A DNA stretch of 9,009 nucleotides. It comes from Alphaproteobacteria bacterium (lineage in GTDB: Bacteria > Pseudomonadota > Alphaproteobacteria > SMXP01). The notes below the pieces were generated by a model. That model was not told the origin of the DNA. It saw only the letters and a program-made list of their open reading frames with translations, and made no database searches. The stretch covers positions 1-9,009 of the forward strand of contig SMXP01000035.1 in NCBI GenBank assembly GCA_004356335.1, given 5' to 3'. The first letter of the stretch is position 1; each line of letters opens with the position of its first letter. Position numbers and translations under genes: made by a program. Shown piece by piece: positions 1 to 6,314 of the stretch.

Positions 1-53
1 AAACAACAACTTAGGGTCAGGTTTTGATTCTATCAAAACCGGAAAGACCCTAG
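1..53 (+). repeat. Intergenic composite repeat, copy 1 (left part cut by window edge)
   Basis: Bases 10-54 match 4042-4086 (copy 2) at 44 of 45 positions, the only difference being at base 19. The visible part is the right-hand hairpin module: an outer stem of TAGGGTC (12-18) with GACCCTA (46-52), and a perfect 9-bp inner stem GGTTTTGAT (20-28) with ATCAAAACC (32-40) around a TCT loop. The A-rich bases 1-9 align with the linker that joins the two modules in copies 2 and 3, so the left module probably lies just outside the window. The element ends in CTAG (50-53), as do the other copies. It has no T-run after the stem, so it is not a typical intrinsic terminator. It lies 100 bases upstream of the rph start. 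Confidence 0.85.
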
Positions 54-140
54 CATAAAAGCCGTCTGGACGCCGCCGTTCCCTCGGGTTAGACAACAGC
101 CCGGCCTCTTGCTACGCCGGGGCCGCCGATCAACCGTTAC

Positions 141-145
141 AGAGG
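141..145 (+). promoter_or_regulatory. Ribosome binding site of rph
   Basis: AGAGG sits 8 bases before the ATG at 154. It supports that start over the upstream in-frame ATG at 109, which has no comparable site and would add 15 basic residues not usual for RNase PH. Confidence 0.7.
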
Positions 146-153
146 TTTTGTCC

Positions 154-873
154 ATGCGTCCCTCCGGCCGACAATCGGATGCGCTGCGTCCTATAACGCT
201 TGAACCGGGTTTTGCCAAATACGCGGAAGGCTCCTGTCTCGTGCGGTTTGGCGACACCCACGTCCTGTGCACGGCGAGCATTGAAGATAGGGTGCCGCCG
301 TTCCTGCACAAGACCGGTCAGGGATGGGTCACTGCGGAATATGGCATGCTGCCCCGCTCCACCGGGACCCGCATGAGGCGCGAAGCGAGTGCCGGCAAGC
401 AATCGGGCCGCACCGTTGAAATTCAGCGCTTGATCGGACGGTCGTTACGGGCCGTGGTGGCGCTGGATCGAATGGGCGAACGGCAAATCTCGATCGACTG
501 TGACGTCATCCAAGCCGATGGCGGCACGCGCACCGCCGCCATTACGGGCAGCTGGGTGGCGTTGCGCCAATGTTTCGATTTCATGAAAAAAACCGGTGCG
601 ATCGACGACATCCCGGTGACCGATCAAGTGGCTGCCATATCGTGCGGCATTTATGACGGCGTTGCGATCCTTGATCTCGACTATGCCGAAGATTCCGTTG
701 CCCAGACCGATGCCAATTTCGTTATGACCGGGTCGGGCGGAATCGTCGAAATTCAAGCTACTGCAGAGGGTGAGCCGTTCACGGAAGAGCATTTCGCCGA
801 ACTTATGCAACTTGCCAAGAAAGGCATAGCCGAACTGCTCGCCTTACAAAAGCAAGCTTTGGACCTTTCTTGA
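154..873 (+). CDS. rph: Ribonuclease PH
   Basis: This is a phosphate-dependent 3'-5' exoribonuclease. The family trims nucleotides after the CCA end of tRNA precursors and helps degrade structured RNA, working in the cytoplasm as a ring of six subunits. The predicted protein has 239 residues, close to the 238 of E. coli RNase PH, and appears intact. Key family residues are in place: Arg86 in GKQSGR and Arg126 in GGTRTAA, which bind phosphate in characterised members, and the acidic pair Asp180 and Asp186, equivalent to the catalytic aspartates. The N-terminus (MRPSGR, then LRPITLEPGF at 11-20) is typical. The ATG at 154 is chosen because AGAGG precedes it at good spacing; an in-frame ATG at 109 is less likely. 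Only 21 bases separate it from rdgB, so the two are probably cotranscribed. The rph-rdgB-hemW order is common in Alphaproteobacteria. Confidence 0.97.
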   Translation: MRPSGRQSDALRPITLEPGFAKYAEGSCLVRFGDTHVLCTASIEDRVPPFLHKTGQGWVTAEYGMLPRSTGTRMRREASAGKQSGRTVEIQRLIGRSLRAVVALDRMGERQISIDCDVIQADGGTRTAAITGSWVALRQCFDFMKKTGAIDDIPVTDQVAAISCGIYDGVAILDLDYAEDSVAQTDANFVMTGSGGIVEIQATAEGEPFTEEHFAELMQLAKKGIAELLALQKQALDLS

Positions 874-894
874 AACGTAACTTGACGAAGAGTT

Positions 895-1521
895 ATGACT
901 CTGCCAGTCGAACAACATCAATTTACGGATGAAAAGATTTTGGTGGCGAGCCACAATCCGGGCAAGGTTCGCGAGATCCAAGATCTGTTGCGCCCGTTCG
1001 ATGTGGTGGCCATTTCGGCGGCCGAACTTGGTTTGGAGGCGCCGGAAGAAACAGGTAGGACATTTACGGAAAACGCCTTGATCAAGGCTTATGCCGCCGC
1101 AAAGCAATGCGGTTTTGCCTCGCTGTCCGATGATTCGGGGCTTTGTGTCGAGGCGCTGGACGGCGAGCCTGGTATTCATTCAGCTCGTTGGGCCGGCGCC
1201 GAGCGCGATTTTAATCTGGCCATGGCCAAAGTGCATGCTGAGCTTGAAAAGACCGGCACGGATAATCGGCGGGCTTATTTTGTCTGCGCGCTTTGTCTTG
1301 TTTGGCCGGAGGGCAAGGCCGAAACTTTCGAAGGCCGTGTTTATGGTACGCTCATATGGCCGCCCAGGGGCGATAACGGCTTCGGCTACGATCCGATGTT
1401 CGTGCCGGAGGGGCACCACATCACGTTTGGCGAAATGGAACCGGACAAAAAGCACGCCATGTCCCATCGGGCACGGGCGTTCGAGCAGTTGATCGATGCC
1501 TGCTTCAAAGAATTTAAATAA
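895..1521 (+). CDS. rdgB: dITP/XTP pyrophosphatase (RdgB/HAM1 family)
   Basis: This enzyme hydrolyses non-canonical purine nucleoside triphosphates (ITP, dITP, XTP) to the monophosphate and pyrophosphate, keeping deaminated bases out of DNA and RNA. The 208-residue protein has the family signatures in order: SHNPGK (19-24), TFTENA (56-61), DDSGL (79-83), GDNGFGYDP (159-167) and SHRARA (190-195). These are the nucleotide- and metal-binding elements of the HAM1 fold. The length is normal, with about ten residues before the first beta strand. The start is the ATG at 895, preceded by a weak GAAG at 887-890. The 3' end overlaps the start of hemW by 26 bases in another frame, which suggests translational coupling. 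Confidence 0.96.
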   Translation: MTLPVEQHQFTDEKILVASHNPGKVREIQDLLRPFDVVAISAAELGLEAPEETGRTFTENALIKAYAAAKQCGFASLSDDSGLCVEALDGEPGIHSARWAGAERDFNLAMAKVHAELEKTGTDNRRAYFVCALCLVWPEGKAETFEGRVYGTLIWPPRGDNGFGYDPMFVPEGHHITFGEMEPDKKHAMSHRARAFEQLIDACFKEFK

Positions 1522-2659
1522 CGACCACGCGCTCGCCATCTATATTCACTGGCCCTATTGCGAGCGTATTTGCCCCTATTGCGATTTTAATGTCTATCGC
1601 CACCGCGCGGTTGATATGGCGGTGTGGCAACAATCCTATCTCCGCGAATTACAATATTTGAATGAGCTTGTCCCCGGCAGGCGGGTCCAAAGCATTTATT
1701 TCGGGGGTGGTACGCCGTCTCTTATGGCGCCGGAGGTTGTCGCTACACTGATTGAGTTCATTGGATCTCAATGGTCGCTCGATGCCGATGCGGAAATATC
1801 GCTCGAGGCCAATCCGACCGATGCCGAATCCCAGAGATTCCGGGCGTTTAAATCGGCCGGCGTCAACCGGCTGTCTTTAGGTGTTCAAGCCTTAAATGAC
1901 GAGGATCTAAAAAAACTGGGGCGCTGGCATACCGCCGATGAGGCGCGCCAAGCCTTTTTCCAGGCACGGGACGCGTTCGATAATGTGTCGATTGATTTGA
2001 TTTATGCGCGTCCCCAGCAGAGTGCGGACGCTTGGGGCCAAGAGTTGGCAACCGCCTTGGCCATGAACCCCGATCATTTGTCGCTCTACCAATTAACCAT
2101 CGAGCCGGGCACCGCCTTTGAACGAAATCAGAATAGGGGCACGATCGTTTTGCCCGATGACAATGAAGCGGTCCGGCTATACCAATTGAGCCAGGAAATT
2201 TGCGACGCATCTGGGTTTTACGGTTACGAAGTGTCCAATCACGCGCGCGCGGGTTTCGAATCACGCCACAATCTCAGTTATTGGCGATATGGGGATTATG
2301 CCGGCATCGGGCCCGGTGCGCATGGTCGATTGTCCGTAGACGGTGTAAAGTATGCAACAATTTCGTGGCGAGATCCGGCTCGCTGGCTTGAGCAAATTGC
2401 CCGGCACGGCCGCGGTGTCGAACAGATGACAGCCATTAGCCGAGATGACCAAGCAGCTGAATTGGTTTTGATGGGACTTCGGCTTGATGAAGGCATCTCG
2501 TTGTCGCGTTACCGCGACGTGGCGGGCCTGCCGTTTGATGAAATCCGATTAGGCGAACTCGAACAAGACGGCTTTATTACCGTCACACAAACGCGCGTGC
2601 GCGTCACCGGCAAAGGCCGCACGGTGCTTAACGCCGTGATTGGACGATTGATGGCTTAA
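1496..2659 (+). CDS. hemW: Radical SAM haem chaperone HemW
   Basis: HemW proteins are radical-SAM-fold proteins related to oxygen-independent coproporphyrinogen III oxidase HemN; characterised members bind haem and pass it to apoproteins rather than acting as oxidases. The 387-residue protein has the iron-sulfur motif Cys22-x3-Cys26-x2-Cys29 inside YIHWPYC...CPYCDF. The residue two after the last Cys is Phe, where true HemN has a fourth Cys, so HemW is the better call. Further signatures are GGGTPS (70-75, SAM binding), EANP (104-107), GVNRLSLGVQ (122-131), SIDLIYARPQ (165-174) and YQLTIEPGT (198-206). A downstream YEVSNHAR and a GIGPGAHGR segment also match the family. The start is effectively fixed: an in-frame TGA at 1490-1492 lies two codons upstream, and no later start keeps the cysteine cluster. 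The gene overlaps rdgB by 26 bases. Its TAA interlocks with the stop of the converging gene. Confidence 0.95.
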   Translation: MPASKNLNNDHALAIYIHWPYCERICPYCDFNVYRHRAVDMAVWQQSYLRELQYLNELVPGRRVQSIYFGGGTPSLMAPEVVATLIEFIGSQWSLDADAEISLEANPTDAESQRFRAFKSAGVNRLSLGVQALNDEDLKKLGRWHTADEARQAFFQARDAFDNVSIDLIYARPQQSADAWGQELATALAMNPDHLSLYQLTIEPGTAFERNQNRGTIVLPDDNEAVRLYQLSQEICDASGFYGYEVSNHARAGFESRHNLSYWRYGDYAGIGPGAHGRLSVDGVKYATISWRDPARWLEQIARHGRGVEQMTAISRDDQAAELVLMGLRLDEGISLSRYRDVAGLPFDEIRLGELEQDGFITVTQTRVRVTGKGRTVLNAVIGRLMA

Positions 2660-3942
2660 AAGCCGATGGTCTCAAAACTGGTCGGCGCCGGCTCGATCAC
2701 TTGGAAGCCCTCTCGCGTAACTTCGATCACGGCCAACCCCCGTTCGGCGCGACCATCGGGCCAAAACCGAAACAATCCGTCAATGCCGAAAAAGCCGTTG
2801 GGGTCGGTAATCGCCGCCCTGGTAAACCGCCGACCGGATGATTCGTCTGCCAGGGTGGCGGCAAGCATGACGGCATCATAAGCAAGACTGGCAATGCGCG
2901 GCGGCATGCGCCCGTAGGACTGGTTGAAACTCTCAGCAAACGCCAATCGGGTTTCCGGTGCCGGCGCGGCAAACCAGCCGCCCAATAAAGACGATTCCCG
3001 TACGATTTCCGGATCATCCCATAATCCGGTGCCGAGAAACTTTATGCGCCGGGGGTCCACATCGTAATAGGCCAACATGGGCGCAAGGCTGCGCAAAAGG
3101 TTGCCTTGTTCCGGTATCAATACGGCGTCAAATCCCGGCTCGGACCAAATATCCACGTCTTCCAGTCGCGCCAGCGCTTGCTGAGACGCTTGGTCGCCGG
3201 CTTCGCGCAAACGCTGCTTTTCCAACTCCAAATCGCTGGCGCGCTGGGTATAGTTGGCCAGACGGCGCACCGGACCGACCACGTAAGACGTGTTGCGTTC
3301 GTAGACCTCCGTTTGAACCAGCCGGCCGCCGTACTTGGTCACGCTTTGTTCAAAGACCTGGGCGACCCGAGTGCCGTACTGCCCTTGGGGGATCAAAGCG
3401 GCGAAGTTAAGCATGCCCTGGGAGATGGCATATCGTGCGACCGTATCGAGTTCGTTTTCCGGCTGGAAGCTGAGCAAGTAGGCGCCGTCGCCGGCTACGG
3501 AAATGTCGGTGGAAAAAGCGATGACGGGCACATTGCTCGCCCGGGCGATCGGCGCGACCGCCGAAACCGACGCCGCAAAAAGCGGCCCCAAAATAAGTTC
3601 GGCGCCTTGGCCGATGGCGTCCCGCGCGGCGGCGGCGGCGCCTTGCGCGGTCCCTCCGGTATCCTTAAGAACCAGCAACAGGCTTTCATCGCCCTGATCG
3701 AACAAGGCCAATTCGGCGGCATCGCGCAGGGCTTGGGCAAGCTCGCGAATGTCGGGATCTGCAGACCCCAAAGGTAACAGCAGCGCCACTCTTATGGGTT
3801 CGGTGTTGGCCATGTGCCGCGGCGTCAGCCAGCGTGATGGATCTGTTACCGTGGGTTGCGGCATGCTGCGTGGTGCGCGGCCGGACGGCTGTACGGCGCA
3901 GGCCGCCAGCGCAAAAACCATCAAAACGGAAAGCGACCGCAC
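2656..3942 (-). CDS. LpoA/LppC-type lipoprotein, putative penicillin-binding protein activator
   Basis: The predicted 428-residue protein has a lipoprotein signal: a hydrophobic stretch ending in lipobox LAAC with the acylated Cys at residue 15. A linker rich in Pro and Arg follows, then a type I periplasmic-binding-protein fold. That fold opens with PIRVALLLPLG (from residue 49) and includes GAELILGPLF (ending near 122), the PVIAFSTD strand, a charged helical insert (LELEKQRLREAG) and a C-terminal lobe with SLAYDAVMLAA. In E. coli the homologous LpoA is an outer-membrane lipoprotein that activates PBP1A. This protein lacks the N-terminal TPR domain of E. coli LpoA, as usual in Alphaproteobacteria, so activation of a penicillin-binding protein is inferred. 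An amino-acid-binding lipoprotein is the alternative. The neighbourhood (rsmI, yraN, dolP) supports the LpoA assignment. I place the start at GTG 3942, behind GGAAG. The frame stays open to an ATG at 4128, but that extension runs through repeat copy 2. Confidence 0.85.
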   Translation of the reverse strand: MRSLSVLMVFALAACAVQPSGRAPRSMPQPTVTDPSRWLTPRHMANTEPIRVALLLPLGSADPDIRELAQALRDAAELALFDQGDESLLLVLKDTGGTAQGAAAAARDAIGQGAELILGPLFAASVSAVAPIARASNVPVIAFSTDISVAGDGAYLLSFQPENELDTVARYAISQGMLNFAALIPQGQYGTRVAQVFEQSVTKYGGRLVQTEVYERNTSYVVGPVRRLANYTQRASDLELEKQRLREAGDQASQQALARLEDVDIWSEPGFDAVLIPEQGNLLRSLAPMLAYYDVDPRRIKFLGTGLWDDPEIVRESSLLGGWFAAPAPETRLAFAESFNQSYGRMPPRIASLAYDAVMLAATLADESSGRRFTRAAITDPNGFFGIDGLFRFWPDGRAERGLAVIEVTREGFQVIEPAPTSFETIGF

Positions 3943-3951
3943 AACGTGCTG

Positions 3952-3956
3952 CTTCC
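3952..3956 (-). promoter_or_regulatory. Ribosome binding site supporting the GTG start of the LpoA-like gene
   Basis: On the minus strand GGAAG (3956 to 3952) lies 9 bases before GTG 3942-3940. From this GTG the protein begins M-R-S-L and reaches the lipobox cysteine at residue 15, a short but plausible lipoprotein signal. The later ATG at 3921 would leave no basic n-region. Confidence 0.55.
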
Positions 3957-3979
3957 AATTGGTGCCGAGACGCGCAAAA

Positions 3980-4085
3980 CTAGAGTGTTTCCAGGAAAAG
4001 TGGACACCGGTTTTCCGTCCGGAAACACGATAAATCAATAACTTAGGGTCGGGTTTTGATTCTATCAAAACCGGAAAGACCCTAG
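3980..4085 (+). repeat. Intergenic composite repeat, copy 2 (complete, 106 bp)
   Basis: This complete copy begins CTAGAG and ends CCCTAG, so CTAG bounds both sides. Left module: outer arms GTGTTTCC (3985-3992) and GGAAACAC (4021-4028), with nested arms GGAAAA (3994-3999) and TTTTCC (4011-4016). A competing small stem, TTTCCG/CGGAAA, sits on the right side. Linker: A/T-rich, 4029-4041. Right module: TAGGGTC (4044-4050) with GACCCTA (4078-4084), enclosing the 9-bp stem 4052-4060/4064-4072 with a TCT loop. It fills most of the 173-base divergent gap between the LpoA-like gene and rsmI. The left module resembles a motif I recall as dispersed in many alphaproteobacterial genomes (CTCTAG near an AAAAGTGG and CCGGTTTTC core); that resemblance is from memory. 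Confidence 0.9.
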
Positions 4086-4115
4086 CGCCTTCCCGGCGAC
4101 GCGACAAAAAAGACA

Positions 4116-5042
4116 ATGAATAAGACACGCCAAACCCCTCAGACTGCGGAACAACCCCTATGGCAGACTATCGTCGCCAAGTTGCAAAGTAAACTTGAGC
4201 CCGGTCTCTACATCGTGGCGACGCCGATCGGTCATCTTAGCGACATTACCCTGCGGGCCCTTAATGCGCTCAGTTTGTGCGACGTCATTTATTGCGAAGA
4301 CACGCGCGTTACAAAAAAACTATTGGCCGCATACAATATTCGCAAAACCATGCATGCCTATCATGACCACAATGCGGCGCGGCGCCGGCCGCAGATTTTA
4401 AAACGCTTGCAGGCGGGCCAGGCGGTTTGTCTGGTCAGCGATGCGGGCACGCCGCTCATTTCCGATCCCGGCTACAGGCTGGTCAAGGACGCGATCGAGC
4501 ATGGCCAGACGGTGATCAGCTTACCGGGCGCGTGCGCCCCGATTGTTGCACTCACCCTGTCGGGACTGCCGACCGATCGTTTTTGCTTTGCCGGTTTTCT
4601 GCCGACCAAATCGGGCGCCCGAAAACGGGTGGCGGCGGATTTGGCGGCCTTTTCGGGCACGCTGATTTTTTTCGAATCGCCCCGCCGACTGGCGCGGTCG
4701 CTGGGCGATTTATGCGAAATTCTGGGGCCGCGCCCCGCGGTGATTGCCCGCGAACTGACCAAACGCTTCGAGCAGCTCAGCCGCGGCCCGCTGGACGAAC
4801 TGGCGGCCGCGGTGGCGGAGGCCGGCCCGCCCAAAGGCGAAGTGGTCATCCTTGTCGGCCCGGCGGAAAATCGGGACGGCGCCGCAGACGACGCCGAGCC
4901 GCGCGCCCGTGCGGCGCTTGTCGACGCGCTCAAAACCTTGTCGACCAAGGATGCCGCGGCCCAGGTGGCCCGGCGCATCGGCCTGCCGCGCAAGCAAGTC
5001 TATGACATGGCGCTTGCCCTCAAGGACCGGCGCTCGCCATGA
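4116..5042 (+). CDS. rsmI: 16S rRNA (cytidine-1402 2'-O)-methyltransferase
   Basis: RsmI methylates the ribose of C1402 in 16S rRNA, in the ribosomal P site, using S-adenosylmethionine. The 308-residue protein has the tetrapyrrole-methylase-type fold: GLYIVATPIGHLSDITLRAL (30-49), YCEDTR (59-64), the glycine-rich LVSDAGTPLISDPGYRLV (106-123), PGACAPIVALTLSGLPTDRF (137-156) and the C-terminal IFFESP and EVVILVGP segments. E. coli RsmI has 286 residues; the extra length is a hydrophilic N-terminal tail of about 29 residues and a slightly longer Ala/Arg-rich end. No strong Shine-Dalgarno precedes ATG 4116 (only an A-rich AAAAAAGA), so the start is moderately certain. The stop overlaps the yraN start as ATGA, a sign of coupled translation. 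The start lies 30 bases after repeat copy 2. Confidence 0.95.
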   Translation: MNKTRQTPQTAEQPLWQTIVAKLQSKLEPGLYIVATPIGHLSDITLRALNALSLCDVIYCEDTRVTKKLLAAYNIRKTMHAYHDHNAARRRPQILKRLQAGQAVCLVSDAGTPLISDPGYRLVKDAIEHGQTVISLPGACAPIVALTLSGLPTDRFCFAGFLPTKSGARKRVAADLAAFSGTLIFFESPRRLARSLGDLCEILGPRPAVIARELTKRFEQLSRGPLDELAAAVAEAGPPKGEVVILVGPAENRDGAADDAEPRARAALVDALKTLSTKDAAAQVARRIGLPRKQVYDMALALKDRRSP

Positions 5043-5422
5043 CCGGCCCCCCAAGCACCGTCAACAAGCGCACGGCCAACAAGCGTGCCGCGGAACGGCG
5101 CGGCCGGGGGGCCGAATGGCTCGCCGCGGCGATCCTGATGGCCAAAGGCTATCGCATCCTTGCCCGGCGTTACCGCAACGGGGCCGGTGAAATCGACCTG
5201 ATTGCCCGGAAAAGGGGGCTTGTTGCCTATGTGGAGGTGAAATACCGGGCGCGCCGAGCGGCCGCCCCGTTTGCCGTGGCGGAGCGCCAAAAGCAGCGGA
5301 TTCGACGCGCGGCGGCGCTGTTTTTGGCCCATAACCCAAGCCTGGCTGCGTTTGATCAACGGTTCGATGTGCTGGTGGTGTCGCGCTTTTCACTGCCGCA
5401 ACACATTAAGAATGCTTGGTAA
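5039..5422 (+). CDS. yraN: YraN/UPF0102 family nuclease-fold protein
   Basis: This is a 127-residue protein of the UPF0102 family, which has a restriction-endonuclease-like fold. Its exact role is not settled. Candidate active-site residues are visible: Glu25 in GRGAEWLAA, Glu51 and Asp53 in GEIDLIAR, and Glu66 and Lys68 in YVEVKYR, the E-x-K pattern of the fold. The N-terminal 22 residues are very basic, which could help nucleic-acid binding (inference). The start shares ATGA with the rsmI stop. A purine-rich AAGGA at 5022-5026 is rather far upstream, so coupling to rsmI translation is likely. Following rsmI is the common arrangement in Alphaproteobacteria; in E. coli yraN follows lpoA instead. 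The protein appears intact. Confidence 0.92.
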   Translation: MTGPPSTVNKRTANKRAAERRGRGAEWLAAAILMAKGYRILARRYRNGAGEIDLIARKRGLVAYVEVKYRARRAAAPFAVAERQKQRIRRAAALFLAHNPSLAAFDQRFDVLVVSRFSLPQHIKNAW

Positions 5423-5503
5423 CCATATGGATTTGGTCCGGATTCTTTATGTTAGAGTGCCAAGTGATTCGGTTTGGTTCGGTTAGCACTGATGGATGGC
5501 CCC

Positions 5504-6166
5504 ATGCATTATCTTCCTTTTTCAATTCAATTCGGCACTATTTCCCGGCTTTTTTCCATTTTTGTCATGTTGGTGGCAGGCATGTCGCTTTCAGGCTGTA
5601 TTGCGGCGGCGGTTGTGGCCGGCGCGTCGGCCACCGGTGTGATGATTGCCCAAGAGCGCACATTCGGCACCGCTTTTGACGATTCGACCGCGGATATGGA
5701 TATCCAGATGCGGCTCGAAAAAGCCGGCGGCAAGGCCATGGGCAACGTCAATGTGGACGTCCATGACGGCCTGGTTCTGCTCACCGGTACCGTGCCGCGT
5801 CCGGAAGACAGGGTGACGGCGGCCCGGGTCGCCTGGGACACGAACTCGATTAGCGAAGTGATCAACGAATTGGAAGTCCGCGACGGCTCGCGCTTCTTGC
5901 GCTTGCCTAAGGATCGTTGGATCTCAACCCGTGTGCGCAGTTCGTTTATGGTGGCCAGCCAGGTCAGGAACATAAATTTCGGCGTCGAGACCATCGATGG
6001 CACGGTCTATCTATTCGGCATCGCCCGGAGCCAGAGCGAGCTCGACGTGGCGATCGCCCGGGCGCGCCGGATCGGCGGTGTCAAGCAGGTGGTCAGTCAT
6101 GTGCGCATCAAGCCTGCGCCGCCCCGGCAATCCCTGCCGCAACCGGTTACCGTCGGCCAACTTTAG
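5504..6166 (+). CDS. dolP: Dual BON-domain outer-membrane lipoprotein, DolP-like
   Basis: The 220-residue protein has a hydrophobic signal segment (about 15-31) ending in lipobox LSGC with Cys32, followed by an Ala/Gly-rich stretch and two BON domains at about 65-125 and 140-202. E. coli DolP (YraP) is an outer-membrane lipoprotein of 191 residues that supports membrane integrity and BAM-complex function. Its layout is the same, and I recall similar landmarks: GC-AAAVV after the lipid site, a DD motif before the first BON domain, and W-I-x-T-x-VRS opening the second. The C-terminus is a short proline-rich tail. Two in-frame ATGs are possible (5492 and 5504). I chose 5504 because GGATGG precedes it closely, but 5492 only adds four residues. 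The gene sits 81 bases after yraN, echoing the E. coli yraN-diaA-dolP order without diaA. Confidence 0.85.
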   Translation: MHYLPFSIQFGTISRLFSIFVMLVAGMSLSGCIAAAVVAGASATGVMIAQERTFGTAFDDSTADMDIQMRLEKAGGKAMGNVNVDVHDGLVLLTGTVPRPEDRVTAARVAWDTNSISEVINELEVRDGSRFLRLPKDRWISTRVRSSFMVASQVRNINFGVETIDGTVYLFGIARSQSELDVAIARARRIGGVKQVVSHVRIKPAPPRQSLPQPVTVGQL

Positions 6167-6187
6167 GCGGCAACTCCGTCCGCAGAC

Positions 6188-6210
6188 CTGACCATCCTGA
6201 CCATCCTGAT
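6188..6210 (+). repeat. Short 9-bp tandem repeat between dolP and gshB
   Basis: CTGACCATC occurs twice head to tail (6188-6196 and 6197-6205), followed by a partial third unit CTGAT. It lies in the 148-base gap after dolP. No function is evident; replication slippage is the simplest explanation. Confidence 0.6.
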
Positions 6211-6301
6211 CTCCTAGCGACCTGCACGGCCGGTTTGTGCTACCTATTGGGCGCGCTGTCTTGGCTGGCGGCGGTTGGCGTGCCAAGCCATTGGAACAAG
6301 T

Positions 6302-6307
6302 GAGAAG
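6302..6307 (+). promoter_or_regulatory. Ribosome binding site of gshB
   Basis: GAGAAG lies 7 bases before ATG 6315. It decides for this start over the in-frame ATG-like position at 6237, which would add 26 residues that do not look like GshB. The protein from 6315 begins with the usual beta strand MVLTVAIQMD. Confidence 0.7.
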
Positions 6308-6314
6308 TCCTTAC

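Noticed and set aside
100..121. Hairpin CCCGGC/GCCGGG with a 10-base loop in the rph leader
   Set aside because: The 6-bp stem has no T-run and is not shared by the other repeat-linked leaders, so I do not call a terminator or riboswitch.
109..153. Upstream ATG extending rph by 15 residues
   Set aside because: The extension is arginine-rich and atypical, while AGAGG is well placed for ATG 154.
1496..2659. Coproporphyrinogen III oxidase HemN
   Set aside because: The protein lacks the fourth cysteine after the CX3CX2C motif and has the HemW-type CPYCDF; its length also fits HemW.
3106..3777. Open plus-strand frame of 223 codons opposite the LpoA-like gene
   Set aside because: Its sequence is basic and low in recognisable features, while the opposite strand encodes a coherent lipoprotein; it is a shadow.
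4041..4085. Right-hand repeat hairpin as an intrinsic terminator
   Set aside because: No T-run follows on either strand, and copy 2 lies between divergent genes where no transcript from a visible gene needs ending.
6237..6314. In-frame upstream extension of gshB
   Set aside because: The family begins at the MVLTVAIQMD strand, and GAGAAG marks ATG 6315 as the start.
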